A program made the position numbers and the translations under genes. DNA of 64,000 nt from Pseudomonas sp. PSKL.D1 (GTDB lineage: Bacteria; Pseudomonadota; Gammaproteobacteria; Pseudomonadales; Pseudomonadaceae). The notes beneath the pieces were generated by a model that was not told the origin of the DNA, ran no database searches, and worked only from the letters and a program-made list of their open reading frames with translations. Location of the stretch: contig NZ_CP118607.1 of the NCBI RefSeq assembly GCF_028898945.1, forward strand, positions 434,001 through 498,000, read 5' to 3'. This document shows positions 1-8,537 of this stretch, piece after piece; the first letter of the stretch is position 1; the number at the start of each line of letters is the position of its first letter.

Positions 1-1175
1 CCCGCCTTGACGATGTCGCCGGCGCTCTTGAGCAGGCTCTGGTTGTGGCCATACAGGCTCAGGTAACCATTGCCATGGTCGAGAATGACCAGAAGGCCGG
101 CGCCGCGCAACCAGTCGGCGAACACCACGCGCCCGCCGTGCACGGCGCGCACTTGAGTGCCGGGGTTGGCGCTGATCATCACACCGTCCCACTTGGCGCG
201 GGCATCGGTGCCACGCGCATCACCAAAGCGTGCAAGCAATCGACCATTGACCGGCCAGGGAAGTTTTCCCCGGGCTGCAGAAAATGCGCCGCCGTAGTTC
301 GCGCCGTCGCTGGAGACGATAGGGCCCAGGGTGGTGCGGGCCTTTTTCGGTGGTTCTGAGTCTTCGCGTGCGGCCAAGGCTTCCTGTTGGCGGCGCTTTT
401 CAGCTTCCTGTTGAGCCAGCAGCGCTTTTTTGCGCGCTTCCTCGGCTTCCCGAGCCTGGCGGGCAAGCGTTTCTTCAATGGTTTTGAGGACTTTGGCCAA
501 GTCAGCCTGGTCCTGTTCGCGTGCTTGCAGCTTGCTGTCCCGGTCTTTCACATCGCTGTTGAGCTTGGCCAGCACCTGCTGGCGTTTACCGCGTTCGGTT
601 TCCAGTTCCTGGCGACGAGTGTCGAGGTCCGCGCGCTGAGCCAGCAATTGTTCCTGCTGGCGGGAGATGTCCTGCTCGACGTTGGCCAGTTGACGCAGGG
701 TCTCGTTGAAGGCACGCAGCTGCTCAGTGCGGGCCTTGCTCAAGTAATCGTAGTAAGTGAGGGTGCGGGCAAACTTCTCGGGGTTCTGCTGGTTGAGCAG
801 CAGCTTGAGGTATTCCTCGCGGCCGTTGTTCTGGTAGGCCGAACGGGCCTGAATGGCGATCAGTCGCTGTTGTTCAACGCGGGCGGTCTGGAGTTTTTTT
901 TTCTCGGTATCAAGGCGCTCCAGCTCGCCCTCGGTCTTTTTTAGTTCTTGCTGCAGACCCTCCACCTGTTTTTCGAGGTTACCGATGTCGGTCTCGGTGG
1001 CCTTGAGGTCTTTTTGCGCACCGGCCTTTTCTTCCTGGAGCTTGCCCAGCATCTTCTTGAGCTCGGCAATGTCCTGGCGGGTGGCGTCCAGTTGCTGCTG
1101 GGTCTGTGCGCGCTCGTCGGCGAAAGCCGGGCTGAGCAGGCAAGACAAGGCTATGAGGATCAGGGCGCGAAGCAT
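1..1175 (-). CDS. envC: EnvC, murein hydrolase activator (3' end outside window)
   Basis: EnvC is a periplasmic protein that activates the amidases AmiA/AmiB at the division septum. I read the protein from ATG at 1175 leftward; it runs off the window edge and so lacks its C-terminus. It opens with a signal peptide (MLRALILIALSCLLSPAFA), then a long coiled coil rich in E, K, Q and L (about residues 20-270), then a LytM/M23 fold (about 290 onward, with DHGNGYLSLYGHNQ). The first metal-binding motif of active M23 peptidases (HxGxD) reads KWDGV here, so the domain is degenerate, as expected for an activator rather than a hydrolase. It lies downstream of gpmI on the same strand, with a terminator hairpin between, which is the usual Pseudomonas order. 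Confidence 0.9.
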   Translation of the reverse strand, partial: MLRALILIALSCLLSPAFADERAQTQQQLDATRQDIAELKKMLGKLQEEKAGAQKDLKATETDIGNLEKQVEGLQQELKKTEGELERLDTEKKKLQTARVEQQRLIAIQARSAYQNNGREEYLKLLLNQQNPEKFARTLTYYDYLSKARTEQLRAFNETLRQLANVEQDISRQQEQLLAQRADLDTRRQELETERGKRQQVLAKLNSDVKDRDSKLQAREQDQADLAKVLKTIEETLARQAREAEEARKKALLAQQEAEKRRQQEALAAREDSEPPKKARTTLGPIVSSDGANYGGAFSAARGKLPWPVNGRLLARFGDARGTDARAKWDGVMISANPGTQVRAVHGGRVVFADWLRGAGLLVILDHGNGYLSLYGHNQSLLKSAGDIVKA

Positions 1176-1229
1176 GGGGTTTGGCGTACCAAGGATGGAG
1201 ACTGGGCTAGTATGCCCGCGTGGGGCGGC

Positions 1230-1266
1230 AAAAAAAACGCCCGGCGGCTGATGTGGTTGGGCGTTT
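1230..1266 (-). terminator. Rho-independent terminator after gpmI
   Basis: On the minus strand AAACGCCC pairs with GGGCGTTT across a 16-nt loop and is followed by a run of T. It lies between gpmI and envC and should stop gpmI transcription. Confidence 0.7.
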
Positions 1267-1285
1267 GTCTGGATTTCATGTGCAA

Positions 1286-1304
1286 GGGGCTGCGCAGCAG
1301 CCCC
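1286..1304. repeat. Perfect hairpin GGGGCTGC-GCA-GCAGCCCC
   Basis: An 8-bp perfect stem with a 3-nt loop lies 10 bp after the gpmI stop. Stems of this kind recur in this window (for example inside 4270-4475) and look like a genome-wide Pseudomonas hairpin that accompanies gene ends. Confidence 0.6.
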
Positions 1305-1314
1305 AGCTTTTCTA

Positions 1315-2853
1315 TCAGGCATCAACCAGAATCGAAGTCCCGGTCATTTCGGCAGGCTTCTCCAGCCCCAGCAACTTCAGCATGGTTGGCGCCACGTCCG
1401 CCAGCACGCCGCCTTCGCGAACGCTGACCTTACGTTTGCCAACATAGATGAACGGTACCGGCTCGGTAGTGTGGGCGGTGTGCGCCTGGCCGGTGCATTC
1501 GTCTTCCATCTGCTCGACGTTGCCGTGGTCAGCGGTGATCAGCGCTTCGCCATCGACTTTTTCCAGCGCTTCGACGATGCGGCCAACGCAGGTGTCCAAG
1601 GCTTCGACGGCCTTCACCGCAGCTTCAAACACGCCGGTGTGGCCGACCATGTCGCCGTTGGCGTAGTTGACCACGATCACGTCATAGCGCTGCTGCTCGA
1701 TGGCCTCGACGATGCGGTCGGTGACCTCGGGGGCGTTCATCTCCGGCTGCAGGTCGTATGTGGCGACTTTAGGCGATGGGATGAGGATGCGCTCTTCGCC
1801 TTCGAACGGCTCTTCACGCCCGCCCGAGAAGAAGAAGGTGACATGGGCGTACTTCTCGGTTTCGGCAATGCGCAACTGAGTTTTGCCGTTCTTGGCCAGG
1901 TATTCGCCCAGCACGTTGTCCAGGCTGGCCGGTGCGAAGGCAGCAGGGGCAGGGATTTTTGCCGAATACTGAGTCAGGCCGATGTAGGCTGCCAGTTTAG
2001 GCAAGCGTGCACGCGGGAATTCGTTGAAGTCGGGCTCGACGAACACGCGGGACAGTTCGCGGGCGCGGTCGGCACGGAAGTTCATGAAGATAACGGCGTC
2101 GCCATCTTCCACCTTCACGGCTTCGCCAACGCGCGTGGCTTTGACGAACTCGTCGCTCTCGTCGCGGGCGTAGGCAGCTTGCAGCCCTGCAATGGCGCTG
2201 TCGGCGGTGTAATCGGCCACGCTGTCGACGATCAGGTTATAAGCGGCGCTGACGCGGTCCCAGCGGTTGTCGCGATCCATGGCGAAGTAGCGGCCGATCA
2301 GGCTGGCGATGCGGCCTTTGCCGAGTTTGGCGAAGGTGGCATCGAGCAGCTCGATGGAAGACTGCGCGCTGCGCGGTGGGGTGTCGCGGCCGTCGAGGAA
2401 GGCGTGCAGGTAGATTTTTTCGGCCCCACGCTGGGCGGCCAGTTCGGCCATGGCTACCAGGTGGTCCTGGTGGCTGTGTACGCCCCCATCGGACAACAGG
2501 CCGAGGATGTGCACGGCCTTGCCTGCGCCGGCTGCCTTGTCCACCGCGCCGGTCAGTACCGGGTTTGCGAAGAACTCGCCGTCACGGATGGCCTTGGTGA
2601 CGCGGGTGAAGTCCTGGTACACGACACGGCCGGCGCCGAGGTTCATGTGGCCGACTTCCGAGTTGCCCATCTGCCCGTCCGGCAGGCCGACATCCATACC
2701 AGACCCGGAAATCAAACCATGCGGCTGGGTGGCGCGCAGGCGGTCATACACAGGGGTGTTGGCGGCATAAATGGCATTGTATTCGGGGCTTTCGCTGTGA
2801 CCGAAGCCATCCAGAATGATCAGGACCAGGGGTTTGGGCGTACTCGTCATCAA
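1315..2853 (-). CDS. gpmI: 2,3-bisphosphoglycerate-independent phosphoglycerate mutase
   Basis: GpmI interconverts 3- and 2-phosphoglycerate in glycolysis and gluconeogenesis, using two Mn ions and a phosphoserine intermediate in the cytoplasm. The 512-residue protein has the normal family length. Near the N-terminus it has the metal-binding LIILDGFGH and the catalytic serine in [17 protein letters not shown] (about residues 60-77). The C-terminal metal site is in [13 protein letters not shown] and AHTTEPVPF. It diverges from yibN, with about 200 bp between them. Pseudomonads rely on this cofactor-independent form. The identification is secure. Confidence 0.97.
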   Translation of the reverse strand: MMTSTPKPLVLIILDGFGHSESPEYNAIYAANTPVYDRLRATQPHGLISGSGMDVGLPDGQMGNSEVGHMNLGAGRVVYQDFTRVTKAIRDGEFFANPVLTGAVDKAAGAGKAVHILGLLSDGGVHSHQDHLVAMAELAAQRGAEKIYLHAFLDGRDTPPRSAQSSIELLDATFAKLGKGRIASLIGRYFAMDRDNRWDRVSAAYNLIVDSVADYTADSAIAGLQAAYARDESDEFVKATRVGEAVKVEDGDAVIFMNFRADRARELSRVFVEPDFNEFPRARLPKLAAYIGLTQYSAKIPAPAAFAPASLDNVLGEYLAKNGKTQLRIAETEKYAHVTFFFSGGREEPFEGEERILIPSPKVATYDLQPEMNAPEVTDRIVEAIEQQRYDVIVVNYANGDMVGHTGVFEAAVKAVEALDTCVGRIVEALEKVDGEALITADHGNVEQMEDECTGQAHTAHTTEPVPFIYVGKRKVSVREGGVLADVAPTMLKLLGLEKPAEMTGTSILVDA

Positions 2854-2994
2854 TCAAACTCACGGTTGTTCAAAGATGATAAAGACACGCATTTTAGGGC
2901 AAATACGCCATCAACGGCGAATAATCGTCCCATCGGCCGACCGGCGCAGGCAATGCTGCAACATGAAGCTGTATTTACTGCCGGCCCGCCGGGC

Positions 2995-3023
2995 TTTGGC
3001 GGGCATTGGGGGGTGTGTATACT
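2995..3023 (+). promoter_or_regulatory. Candidate sigma-70 promoter for yibN-grxC-secB
   Basis: TATACT at 3018-3023 follows TGTG, which resembles an extended -10. TTTGGC at 2995-3000 sits 17 bp upstream as a poor -35. It lies about 35 bp before the yibN start. Confidence 0.4.
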
Positions 3024-3056
3024 GGCCGGCATTTTCAATCGCGTGGAACACCCCAG

Positions 3057-3470
3057 ATGGTTGCTAACCTGATTCAATTTGCGACAAACCACTACATCCT
3101 GGTGGCGATCTTCGTTGTTTTGCTGGTCGCACTGCTGGTCAACGAAATCCGCCGCGGTGGCCAGAGCCTGAGCAACGGCCAGCTGACCGCGCTGGTAAAC
3201 GCCGAAAAAGCGCTGGTCGTCGACATCCGCCCGTCGAAGGAGTACACCTCCGGCCACATCGTCGGTGCCGTGAACATTCCGCAGGACAAGCTGGTCAATC
3301 GCATGACCGAGCTGGAAAAGCACAAAGAGAAGACCCTGATCGTCGTCGACGCCATGGGCCAGCAGTCCGGCACCATCTGCCGCGAGCTGCTTAAAGCTGG
3401 TTACAACGCCGCCAAACTGAGCGGTGGCGTTTCCAGCTGGAAAGCCGATAACCTGCCCCTGGTGAAGTGA
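3057..3470 (+). CDS. yibN: YibN-type membrane-anchored rhodanese-like protein
   Basis: This 137-residue protein has one N-terminal membrane helix (about residues 12-29, ILVAIFVVLLVALLV) followed by a rhodanese fold (about 38-137). I chose ATG 3057 because the reading frame upstream has no family-like sequence, whereas MVANLIQF gives the usual N-terminus. The active-site loop that reads CxxGxxS in sulfurtransferases is DAMGQQS (residues 98-104) here. The catalytic cysteine is therefore aspartate, and classical thiosulfate sulfurtransferase activity is unlikely. E. coli YibN also lacks it. The gene heads a run with grxC (1 bp away) and secB, the same context as in enterobacteria, which hints at a link with protein export or membrane protein quality. 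The exact role is uncertain. Confidence 0.85.
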   Translation: MVANLIQFATNHYILVAIFVVLLVALLVNEIRRGGQSLSNGQLTALVNAEKALVVDIRPSKEYTSGHIVGAVNIPQDKLVNRMTELEKHKEKTLIVVDAMGQQSGTICRELLKAGYNAAKLSGGVSSWKADNLPLVK

Positions 3471-3471
3471 T

Positions 3472-3726
3472 ATGAAGCCTGTCATCGTCTATTCCAGCGA
3501 CTACTGCCCCTACTGCATGCGCGCCAAATACCTGCTTGAGAGCAAGGGTGTGGCCTTCGAAGAAATCAAGGTCGACGGCAAGCCGCAGGTTCGTGCCGAG
3601 ATGAGCCAGAAGGCTGGCCGTACGTCGGTGCCGCAGATCTGGATCGGCAGCACCCATGTCGGTGGATGCGATGACCTCTATGCCCTGGAGCGCGCCGGCA
3701 AGCTCGACGCGCTGCTGGCCGCCTGA
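3472..3726 (+). CDS. grxC: Glutaredoxin 3 (dithiol, CPYC)
   Basis: This is a small thiol-disulfide oxidoreductase reduced by glutathione in the cytoplasm. The 84-residue protein has the complete glutaredoxin fold, with the dithiol active site CPYC at residues 12-15 and the glutathione-binding features TSVPQIW and GGCDD. It starts 1 bp after yibN and is followed 39 bp later by secB, so the three genes are probably cotranscribed. Confidence 0.95.
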   Translation: MKPVIVYSSDYCPYCMRAKYLLESKGVAFEEIKVDGKPQVRAEMSQKAGRTSVPQIWIGSTHVGGCDDLYALERAGKLDALLAA

Positions 3727-3765
3727 ATTGCACTGCATTCAAAAACATTAGGATAAGGATCTGCC

Positions 3766-4248
3766 ATGACTGATCAACAGACCAACGGCGCCGCCGCAGA
3801 AGACAACAGCCCTCAGTTCTCCATGCAGCGCATCTACGTGCGCGACCTGTCGTTCGAGGCCCCGAAAAGCCCGCAGATCTTCCGCCAGCAGTGGGAGCCG
3901 AGTGTTGGGCTGGACCTGAACACCAAGCAAAAAGCCCTGGAAGGCGACTTCCACGAGGTTGTGCTGACCCTGTCGGTTACCGTCAAAAACGGTGACGAAG
4001 TGGCTTTCATCGCTGAAGTTCAGCAGGCAGGTATCTTCCTGATCAAGAACCTGGATGCGGCTTCGATGAGCCACACCCTCGGTGCGTTCTGCCCGAACAT
4101 CCTGTTCCCGTACGCCCGCGAGACCCTGGACAGCCTGGTGACCCGTGGTTCGTTCCCGGCACTGATGCTGTCGCCGGTCAACTTCGACGCCCTGTACGCG
4201 CAAGAAATGCAGCGTATGCAGGAAGCGGGTGAAGCCACCGTACAGTGA
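3766..4248 (+). CDS. secB: SecB, protein-export chaperone
   Basis: SecB is a tetrameric cytoplasmic chaperone that holds precursors unfolded and hands them to SecA. The 160-residue protein has typical length and conserved segments: [13 protein letters not shown] near the N-terminus, [25 protein letters not shown] in the middle, and [29 protein letters not shown] near the end. A Shine-Dalgarno AGGATAAGGA precedes the ATG. A very large inverted repeat ending in nine T residues follows the gene. Confidence 0.97.
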   Translation: MTDQQTNGAAAEDNSPQFSMQRIYVRDLSFEAPKSPQIFRQQWEPSVGLDLNTKQKALEGDFHEVVLTLSVTVKNGDEVAFIAEVQQAGIFLIKNLDAASMSHTLGAFCPNILFPYARETLDSLVTRGSFPALMLSPVNFDALYAQEMQRMQEAGEATVQ

Positions 4249-4269
4249 TTGCTGCCCGGTAGTGAAAAG

Positions 4270-4475
4270 GCGACCTTCGAGGTTGACGCTGTTCACTTGA
4301 GAATGCCGGGGCCGCTTTGCGGCCCTTTCGCGACACAAGGCCGCTCCCACATAGTCCGCGACAATCCTGAAAATGCAGGGCTTGCGCGGTCCGTGTGGGA
4401 GCGGCCTTGTGTCGCGAAAGGGCTGCGCAGCAGCCCCGGCATTCTTAAGTGAGCAGCATTAACCTTCGAGGTCGC
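4270..4475. repeat. 206-bp near-palindrome with a T9 tail, between convergent secB and trmL
   Basis: Left and right halves pair over about 90-95 bp each: GCGACC at 4270 pairs with GGTCGC ending at 4475. Inside, the arms carry REP-like CCGCTCCCAC / GTGGGAGCGG and a GGCCGC/GCAGCC hairpin that differs between the arms. Nine T residues (4476-4484) follow on the plus strand, so the whole structure can act as a giant terminator for secB. Confidence 0.8.
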
Positions 4476-4507
4476 TTTTTTTTTGCCCTGCTTTCTATAC
4501 CGGCGCC

Positions 4508-4969
4508 TTAACTGCCGGCAAATCCCTGCTGGCGCCACGCCTCGTACACCGTGACCGCCACGGTGTTGGACAGGTTCAGGCTGCGACAACCCGGGCGCAT
4601 CGGCAGCCGCAGGCGCTGCTCGGCTGGCAGGCTGTCCAGCACCTCTGCCGGCAGCCCGCGGCTCTCCGGCCCGAACAGGAAGGCATCACCCGGTTGGTAA
4701 GCCACCTCATGAAACGGATGCGAGCCTTTGGTGGTGAACGCGAACAACCGTGGGTTGCCCAGGCTCTCCAGGCATGCGGCCAAACTCTCGTGGCGCTTGA
4801 GCGTGGCATACTCGTGGTAGTCCAGCCCCGCGCGGCGCAGGCGCTTGTCGTCCAGTTCGAAGCTGATGGGTTCGATCAGGTGCAGGTCGCAACCGCTGTT
4901 GGCGCAGAGGCGAATAATGTTGCCGGTATTCGGCGGAATTTCTGGTTGAAAGAGGATGACGTGAAACAT
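4508..4969 (-). CDS. trmL: tRNA (cytidine/uridine-2'-O-)-methyltransferase TrmL
   Basis: TrmL is a SPOUT (trefoil-knot) enzyme that methylates the 2'-O of nucleotide 34 in leucine tRNAs, using S-adenosylmethionine. The 153-residue protein is typical in length. It shows the N-terminal [20 protein letters not shown], the motif FGPESRGLP and the C-terminal knot [17 protein letters not shown] chose ATG 4969, which gives the standard [12 protein letters not shown] start. The start codon overlaps, on the opposite strand, the start codon of the next gene. Confidence 0.95.
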   Translation of the reverse strand: MFHVILFQPEIPPNTGNIIRLCANSGCDLHLIEPISFELDDKRLRRAGLDYHEYATLKRHESLAACLESLGNPRLFAFTTKGSHPFHEVAYQPGDAFLFGPESRGLPAEVLDSLPAEQRLRLPMRPGCRSLNLSNTVAVTVYEAWRQQGFAGS

Positions 4970-5405
4970 GCACGGCTCCAAGCATGAAGATGACGGGCAT
5001 TCTACCTCTGAACCCGGCCTGCGTTCGAAAGGCTTCCCAAAGGTGATGCTTTCTTTGGCGATCGTCGGCCTGATGGTAGGGCTGATGATCGGCCGCCTCA
5101 CCGCACCGGAAGAACGTGTGCTGGAGCAAGTGGAGGTTGTGCAGGACGGGCTGGATCTTTGGTTCAACGAAGAACCCAAGCTGCACGGGGAGAATGTCGA
5201 AGGCACCGTAGCCCTGCTGTTCGAGGCAACGGGCAAGACCCAGCGTGGGCAATTGAGCCTTCAGGGCAAGCCCGTGGGCTGGCGTTTGCAGAAGAGTGAG
5301 GAGGGTTTGCTGCTGACGGTGATTGCCGCGCGCCCCCTGCGTGGCGAGTGGGCCGGTGCAGAGGACGCGGGGCGCTGGCGGGTGCAGGTAAGGCTGCACG
5401 AATAA
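4968..5405 (+). CDS. Hypothetical membrane-anchored protein
   Basis: I do not recognise a named family. The 145-residue protein has a charged N-terminal tail (about 1-25), one membrane helix (about 27-43, [16 protein letters not shown]) and a C-terminal domain of about 100 residues, predicted to be mostly beta strand and on the far side of the membrane. The ATG used here lies in CATG, shared with the trmL start on the other strand. A later start at the Met before the helix (about residue 27) would leave only the anchor and domain and cannot be excluded. The stop codon lies in the first unit of a tandem repeat. Confidence 0.7.
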   Translation: MHGSKHEDDGHSTSEPGLRSKGFPKVMLSLAIVGLMVGLMIGRLTAPEERVLEQVEVVQDGLDLWFNEEPKLHGENVEGTVALLFEATGKTQRGQLSLQGKPVGWRLQKSEEGLLLTVIAARPLRGEWAGAEDAGRWRVQVRLHE

Positions 5406-5580
5406 AAGAGGGGAATTCCCGGCCTGCCTGTACCGAGGTCCCCAAAGGCGGTGGTGTTGCGAATAAAAGAGGGGATGTCCCGGCCTGCCTGTACCAGGGT
5501 CCCCCGAAAGCGGGATTACAACGTGTTAAAGAGGGGGTATCCCGGCCTGCCTGTACCGAGGCCCCCGAAACTGGAGTTAC
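5400..5580. repeat. Three-unit tandem direct repeat, 61-62 bp period
   Basis: Units begin near 5400, 5461 and 5523. Each has AAAGAGGGG, a few variable bases, then CCCGGCCTGCCTGTACC and (A/C)GGGNCCCC. Unit 1 starts on the GAA-TAA stop of the upstream gene. Together with 5581-5764 it fills the 359-bp gap between convergent genes. Beyond the array I see only the ntrC terminator hairpin. Confidence 0.85.
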
Positions 5581-5721
5581 GTTACCTATTGCAGGGGGCG
5601 TGCCAATTTTGAAAACCCCGGAAACAAAGGGTTTCAGGGCGATTTGGCCGGGTTTTGAGGGGATTTATGCCTTCGAGCGGTGCATCAGGCACAGGTTCGG
5701 TGCATGGAGCGCAGAAACAGT

Positions 5722-5742
5722 TGGGGCCGCAAAGCGGCCCCA
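5722..5742 (-). terminator. Hairpin after ntrC
   Basis: TGGGGCCGC-AAA-GCGGCCCCA, a 9-bp perfect stem, lies 23 bp after the ntrC stop. The same hairpin recurs at 23522-23542 and, shortened, at 20550-20566, each time beside a gene end. Confidence 0.65.
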
Positions 5743-5764
5743 GTAATCGTTCAAACTCGCGGGA

Positions 5765-7201
5765 TCAGTGGTCTTCACCCTCGTCGTCATCCCCGCCCGC
5801 CACGTTCATGCCCAGTTCCTTGATCTTGCGGGTGAGGGTGTTGCGCCCCCAGCCCAGCAGGACGGCTGCATCACGGCGGCGCCCGGCGGTGTGCTTGAGC
5901 GCCGTCTCGATCATGATGCGCTCAAAGCTCGGGACGGCGCTGTCGAGCAGATTGGACTGCCCACGTGCCAAGGCCTGGTCGGCCCACTGACGCAATGCCT
6001 GCTCCCAGTTTGTCACCGGCGCGGCATCTTGCGGCAGGTTCAAAAGCTCAGGCGGCAAGTCGCCAATCAGCACTTCACGGCTGGAGGCCATGACGGTGAT
6101 CCAGCGGCAGGTGTTTTCCAACTGGCGTACGTTGCCTGGCCAAGGCAGGTTGCGGATGAACTCTTCGGTTTCCGGCTTGAGCAGCTTGGGTTCGACTGCC
6201 AGCTCCTGAGCGGCGCGGCCCAGGAAGTGGCGGGCCAGGGCCGGGATGTCTTCGCGGCGGTCTGCCAGGCGTGGAATATGGATGCGGATCACGTTCAGGC
6301 GGTGGAACAAGTCTTCACGGAACTTGCCGGCCTGCACCAGTGATTCGAGGTTCTGGTGGGTCGCAGCGATGATACGTACATCGACTTTAACGGGCACGTG
6401 GCCGCCAACGCGATAGAACTCACCGTCAGCCAGTACTCGCAGCAGGCGGGTTTGTGTGTCGGCAGGCATGTCGCCGATTTCGTCAAGGAACAGCGTGCCG
6501 CCGTCTGCCTGTTCGAAGCGACCGCGTCGCAGGTTGGCCGCGCCTGTGAAAGCGCCTTTCTCGTGGCCGAACAGCTCCGATTCCATCAAGTCTTTAGGGA
6601 TGGCCGCCATGTTCAGGGCGATGAACGGCGATGCAGCACGTGGGCTGTGGCGATGCAGGGCATGTGCCACCAATTCCTTGCCGGTACCGGATTCGCCGTT
6701 GATCAACACCGTGATGTTGGAGTGGCTAAGGCGGCCGATGGCGCGAAACACTTCCTGCATCGCAGGGGCTTCACCGATGATTTCCGGTGTGCGGGTCAGC
6801 GCTTGAGGCACATCCAGGCCTTGTTGTTCCTGAGCATGCTGATTGGCACGTTTGACCAGCGATACAGCCTCGTCCACGTCAAATGGCTTGGGCAGGTATT
6901 CAAATGCGCCGCCCTGGTAGGACGCCACGGCGCTGTCCAGGTCGGAGTGCGCGGTCATGATGATGACCGGCAAGCGCGGGTGCTGTTCGCGGATCTGGGC
7001 GAGCAAGTCCAGGCCGCTGGCGCCGGGCATGCGGATATCGGAAATGATCACATCCGGCTGCTGCCGGGCCAGGCGGCCCATCACGCCATCGGCGCTGTCG
7101 AAGCTCTGGGTGGTCATGCCTTCTTGTTGCAGGGCTTTTTCCAGTACCCAGCGAATGGAACGATCATCGTCGACGATCCATACGGTTTCACTTCGGCTCA
7201 T
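5765..7201 (-). CDS. ntrC: NtrC (GlnG), nitrogen response regulator, sigma-54 activator
   Basis: NtrC is the response regulator of the NtrBC pair and activates sigma-54 promoters under nitrogen limitation. The 478-residue protein has a receiver domain (1-120, with phospho-acceptor Asp in DVIISDIRMPG), an AAA+ domain (about 140-370, Walker A GESGTGKE, the sigma-54 loop GAFTGA, Walker B GGTLFLDEIGDM) and a Fis-type helix-turn-helix at the C-terminus (RRRDAAVLLGWGRNTLTRK). The start overlaps the ntrB stop by 4 bp (ATGA), so the genes are translationally coupled. Likely targets in this window are glnA and perhaps hut. Confidence 0.97.
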   Translation of the reverse strand: MSRSETVWIVDDDRSIRWVLEKALQQEGMTTQSFDSADGVMGRLARQQPDVIISDIRMPGASGLDLLAQIREQHPRLPVIIMTAHSDLDSAVASYQGGAFEYLPKPFDVDEAVSLVKRANQHAQEQQGLDVPQALTRTPEIIGEAPAMQEVFRAIGRLSHSNITVLINGESGTGKELVAHALHRHSPRAASPFIALNMAAIPKDLMESELFGHEKGAFTGAANLRRGRFEQADGGTLFLDEIGDMPADTQTRLLRVLADGEFYRVGGHVPVKVDVRIIAATHQNLESLVQAGKFREDLFHRLNVIRIHIPRLADRREDIPALARHFLGRAAQELAVEPKLLKPETEEFIRNLPWPGNVRQLENTCRWITVMASSREVLIGDLPPELLNLPQDAAPVTNWEQALRQWADQALARGQSNLLDSAVPSFERIMIETALKHTAGRRRDAAVLLGWGRNTLTRKIKELGMNVAGGDDDEGEDH

Positions 7202-8283
7202 GAGGCAGTGGCTCCTTGTTCCAGTGGCAGGAAGATCGAGAAGGCGGTATGACCCGCGTGGCTTTCACACTCGATCAGGCCCTGGTGCTGGCTGATGATG
7301 TTCTGGGTAATGGCCAGGCCCAACCCGGTACCGTCCGGGCGTCCACTGACCATGGGATAGAAGAGGGTGTCCTGCAGTTCCGTCGGGATGCCCGGGCCGT
7401 TGTCGATGATGTCGACACGGGCGACCAGCCGGTGGCGGACATGGCCAATGGTGAATTGGCGTACTGCACGGCTGCGCATGGAGATGCGCCCGAGGCGCAG
7501 TTCATTCTGCGAGCTGATTGCCTGCATGGCGTTACGCACGATGTTGAGCACTGCCTGGATCATCTGCTCGCGATCTATCAGGACATCGGGCAAGCTCGGG
7601 TCGTAATCGCGCACCAACGTGATGCACCCTTGGCTTTCCGCATCGACCAGGCTGCAGACGCGCTCCAGCACTTCGTGGATGTTGGTCATGGACAGCGAAG
7701 GCAATTTGTTGGAGCCGAGCATCCGGTCGACCAGGTTACGCAGGCGGTCGGCCTCTTCGATGATCACGTTGGTATAGTCGCGCAGGCCTTCTTCGGGCAG
7801 CTCGCGCGACAGCAGCTGCGCTGCGCCGCGGATGCCACCGAGCGGGTTCTTTATTTCGTGGGCCAGGCCGCGCACCAGCATTTTGGTGGTTTCCTGCTTG
7901 CTTAGCTGGGCCTCTTCCTTGGTGATGCGCAGCAGGCGGTCGCGTGGGTGAACCTCCAATAGCAGCAGGGTACTGCCCTGATGCAGGATCGGCGTCACGG
8001 CATAATCGACAGTGATGGTCTGCCCGGTCAGCGAAGTGAGCTGCGCTTCGCGTTTGGTGAACGGGTGCGCATGCTCCACGGCCTGCCTCAGGGAGTTGAG
8101 CGCCTCGGTCGACTCGGTAAACAGTTCGCTGATGAACTGCCCATGGCTGCGTTGACCACTGACCGCCAGCAGCATCTCTGCTGCCGGGTTCATGTACTCC
8201 AGGCGCAGCTCCGAGTTGAGCAGAAGCGTGGCCGTGGTCAGGTTGTCCAGAAGCAGACGGTGCTGTGCATCGCTGATGGTCAT
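7198..8283 (-). CDS. ntrB: NtrB (GlnL), nitrogen sensor histidine kinase
   Basis: NtrB phosphorylates or dephosphorylates NtrC under control of the PII protein in the cytoplasm. I chose ATG 8283 (MTISDAQHRLLLDNL), giving 361 residues, the usual length. The order is a PAS domain (about 5-115), dimerisation and phosphotransfer around LAHEIKNPLGGIRGAAQLL (His near residue 139), then the ATPase domain with DNGPGIP and GTGLGLAITQNI. There is no membrane segment, consistent with a soluble sensor. The 254 bp upstream of it (8284-8537) hold no gene; I see only one NtrC-like half-site (TGCACCA, 8512-8518). Confidence 0.97.
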   Translation of the reverse strand: MTISDAQHRLLLDNLTTATLLLNSELRLEYMNPAAEMLLAVSGQRSHGQFISELFTESTEALNSLRQAVEHAHPFTKREAQLTSLTGQTITVDYAVTPILHQGSTLLLLEVHPRDRLLRITKEEAQLSKQETTKMLVRGLAHEIKNPLGGIRGAAQLLSRELPEEGLRDYTNVIIEEADRLRNLVDRMLGSNKLPSLSMTNIHEVLERVCSLVDAESQGCITLVRDYDPSLPDVLIDREQMIQAVLNIVRNAMQAISSQNELRLGRISMRSRAVRQFTIGHVRHRLVARVDIIDNGPGIPTELQDTLFYPMVSGRPDGTGLGLAITQNIISQHQGLIECESHAGHTAFSIFLPLEQGATAS

Positions 8284-8537
8284 AAGGCGTCGTTGACCTC
8301 TTTTGGCGCTGGCATTCCCTGGCCGTGCCTGGGGTGGGTGCGCTATGGATCCGCTGATGCCAGGAAAATGCAAGAAACAAACCAAGGCTCCGAAAAGAAG
8401 CGGTATTTCGTGACAAAGACCTGAAACTGCGCCTAATCGAATCAGAAAATGCTGATTTACTGCTCCATGTGACCTGTTTTGGGGTGCGGCATGGGGCGCT
8501 CAAGCCTTTGCTGCACCAATATAGAGCATTGTAGTAC

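Noticed and set aside
1471..3072. Long plus-strand ORF (533 codons) opposite gpmI
   Set aside because: It is the antisense of a clearly conserved gpmI; GC-rich codon bias keeps the opposite frame open and its translation resembles no family.
4249..4485. Short ORFs (67-98 codons) within the region after secB
   Set aside because: They lie wholly inside the inverted repeat and arise from the palindromic GC-rich arms on both strands.
5400..5580. CRISPR-like array
   Set aside because: Only three units, the period of 61-62 bp is nearly all repeat, the variable part is too short for spacers, and no cas genes are present.
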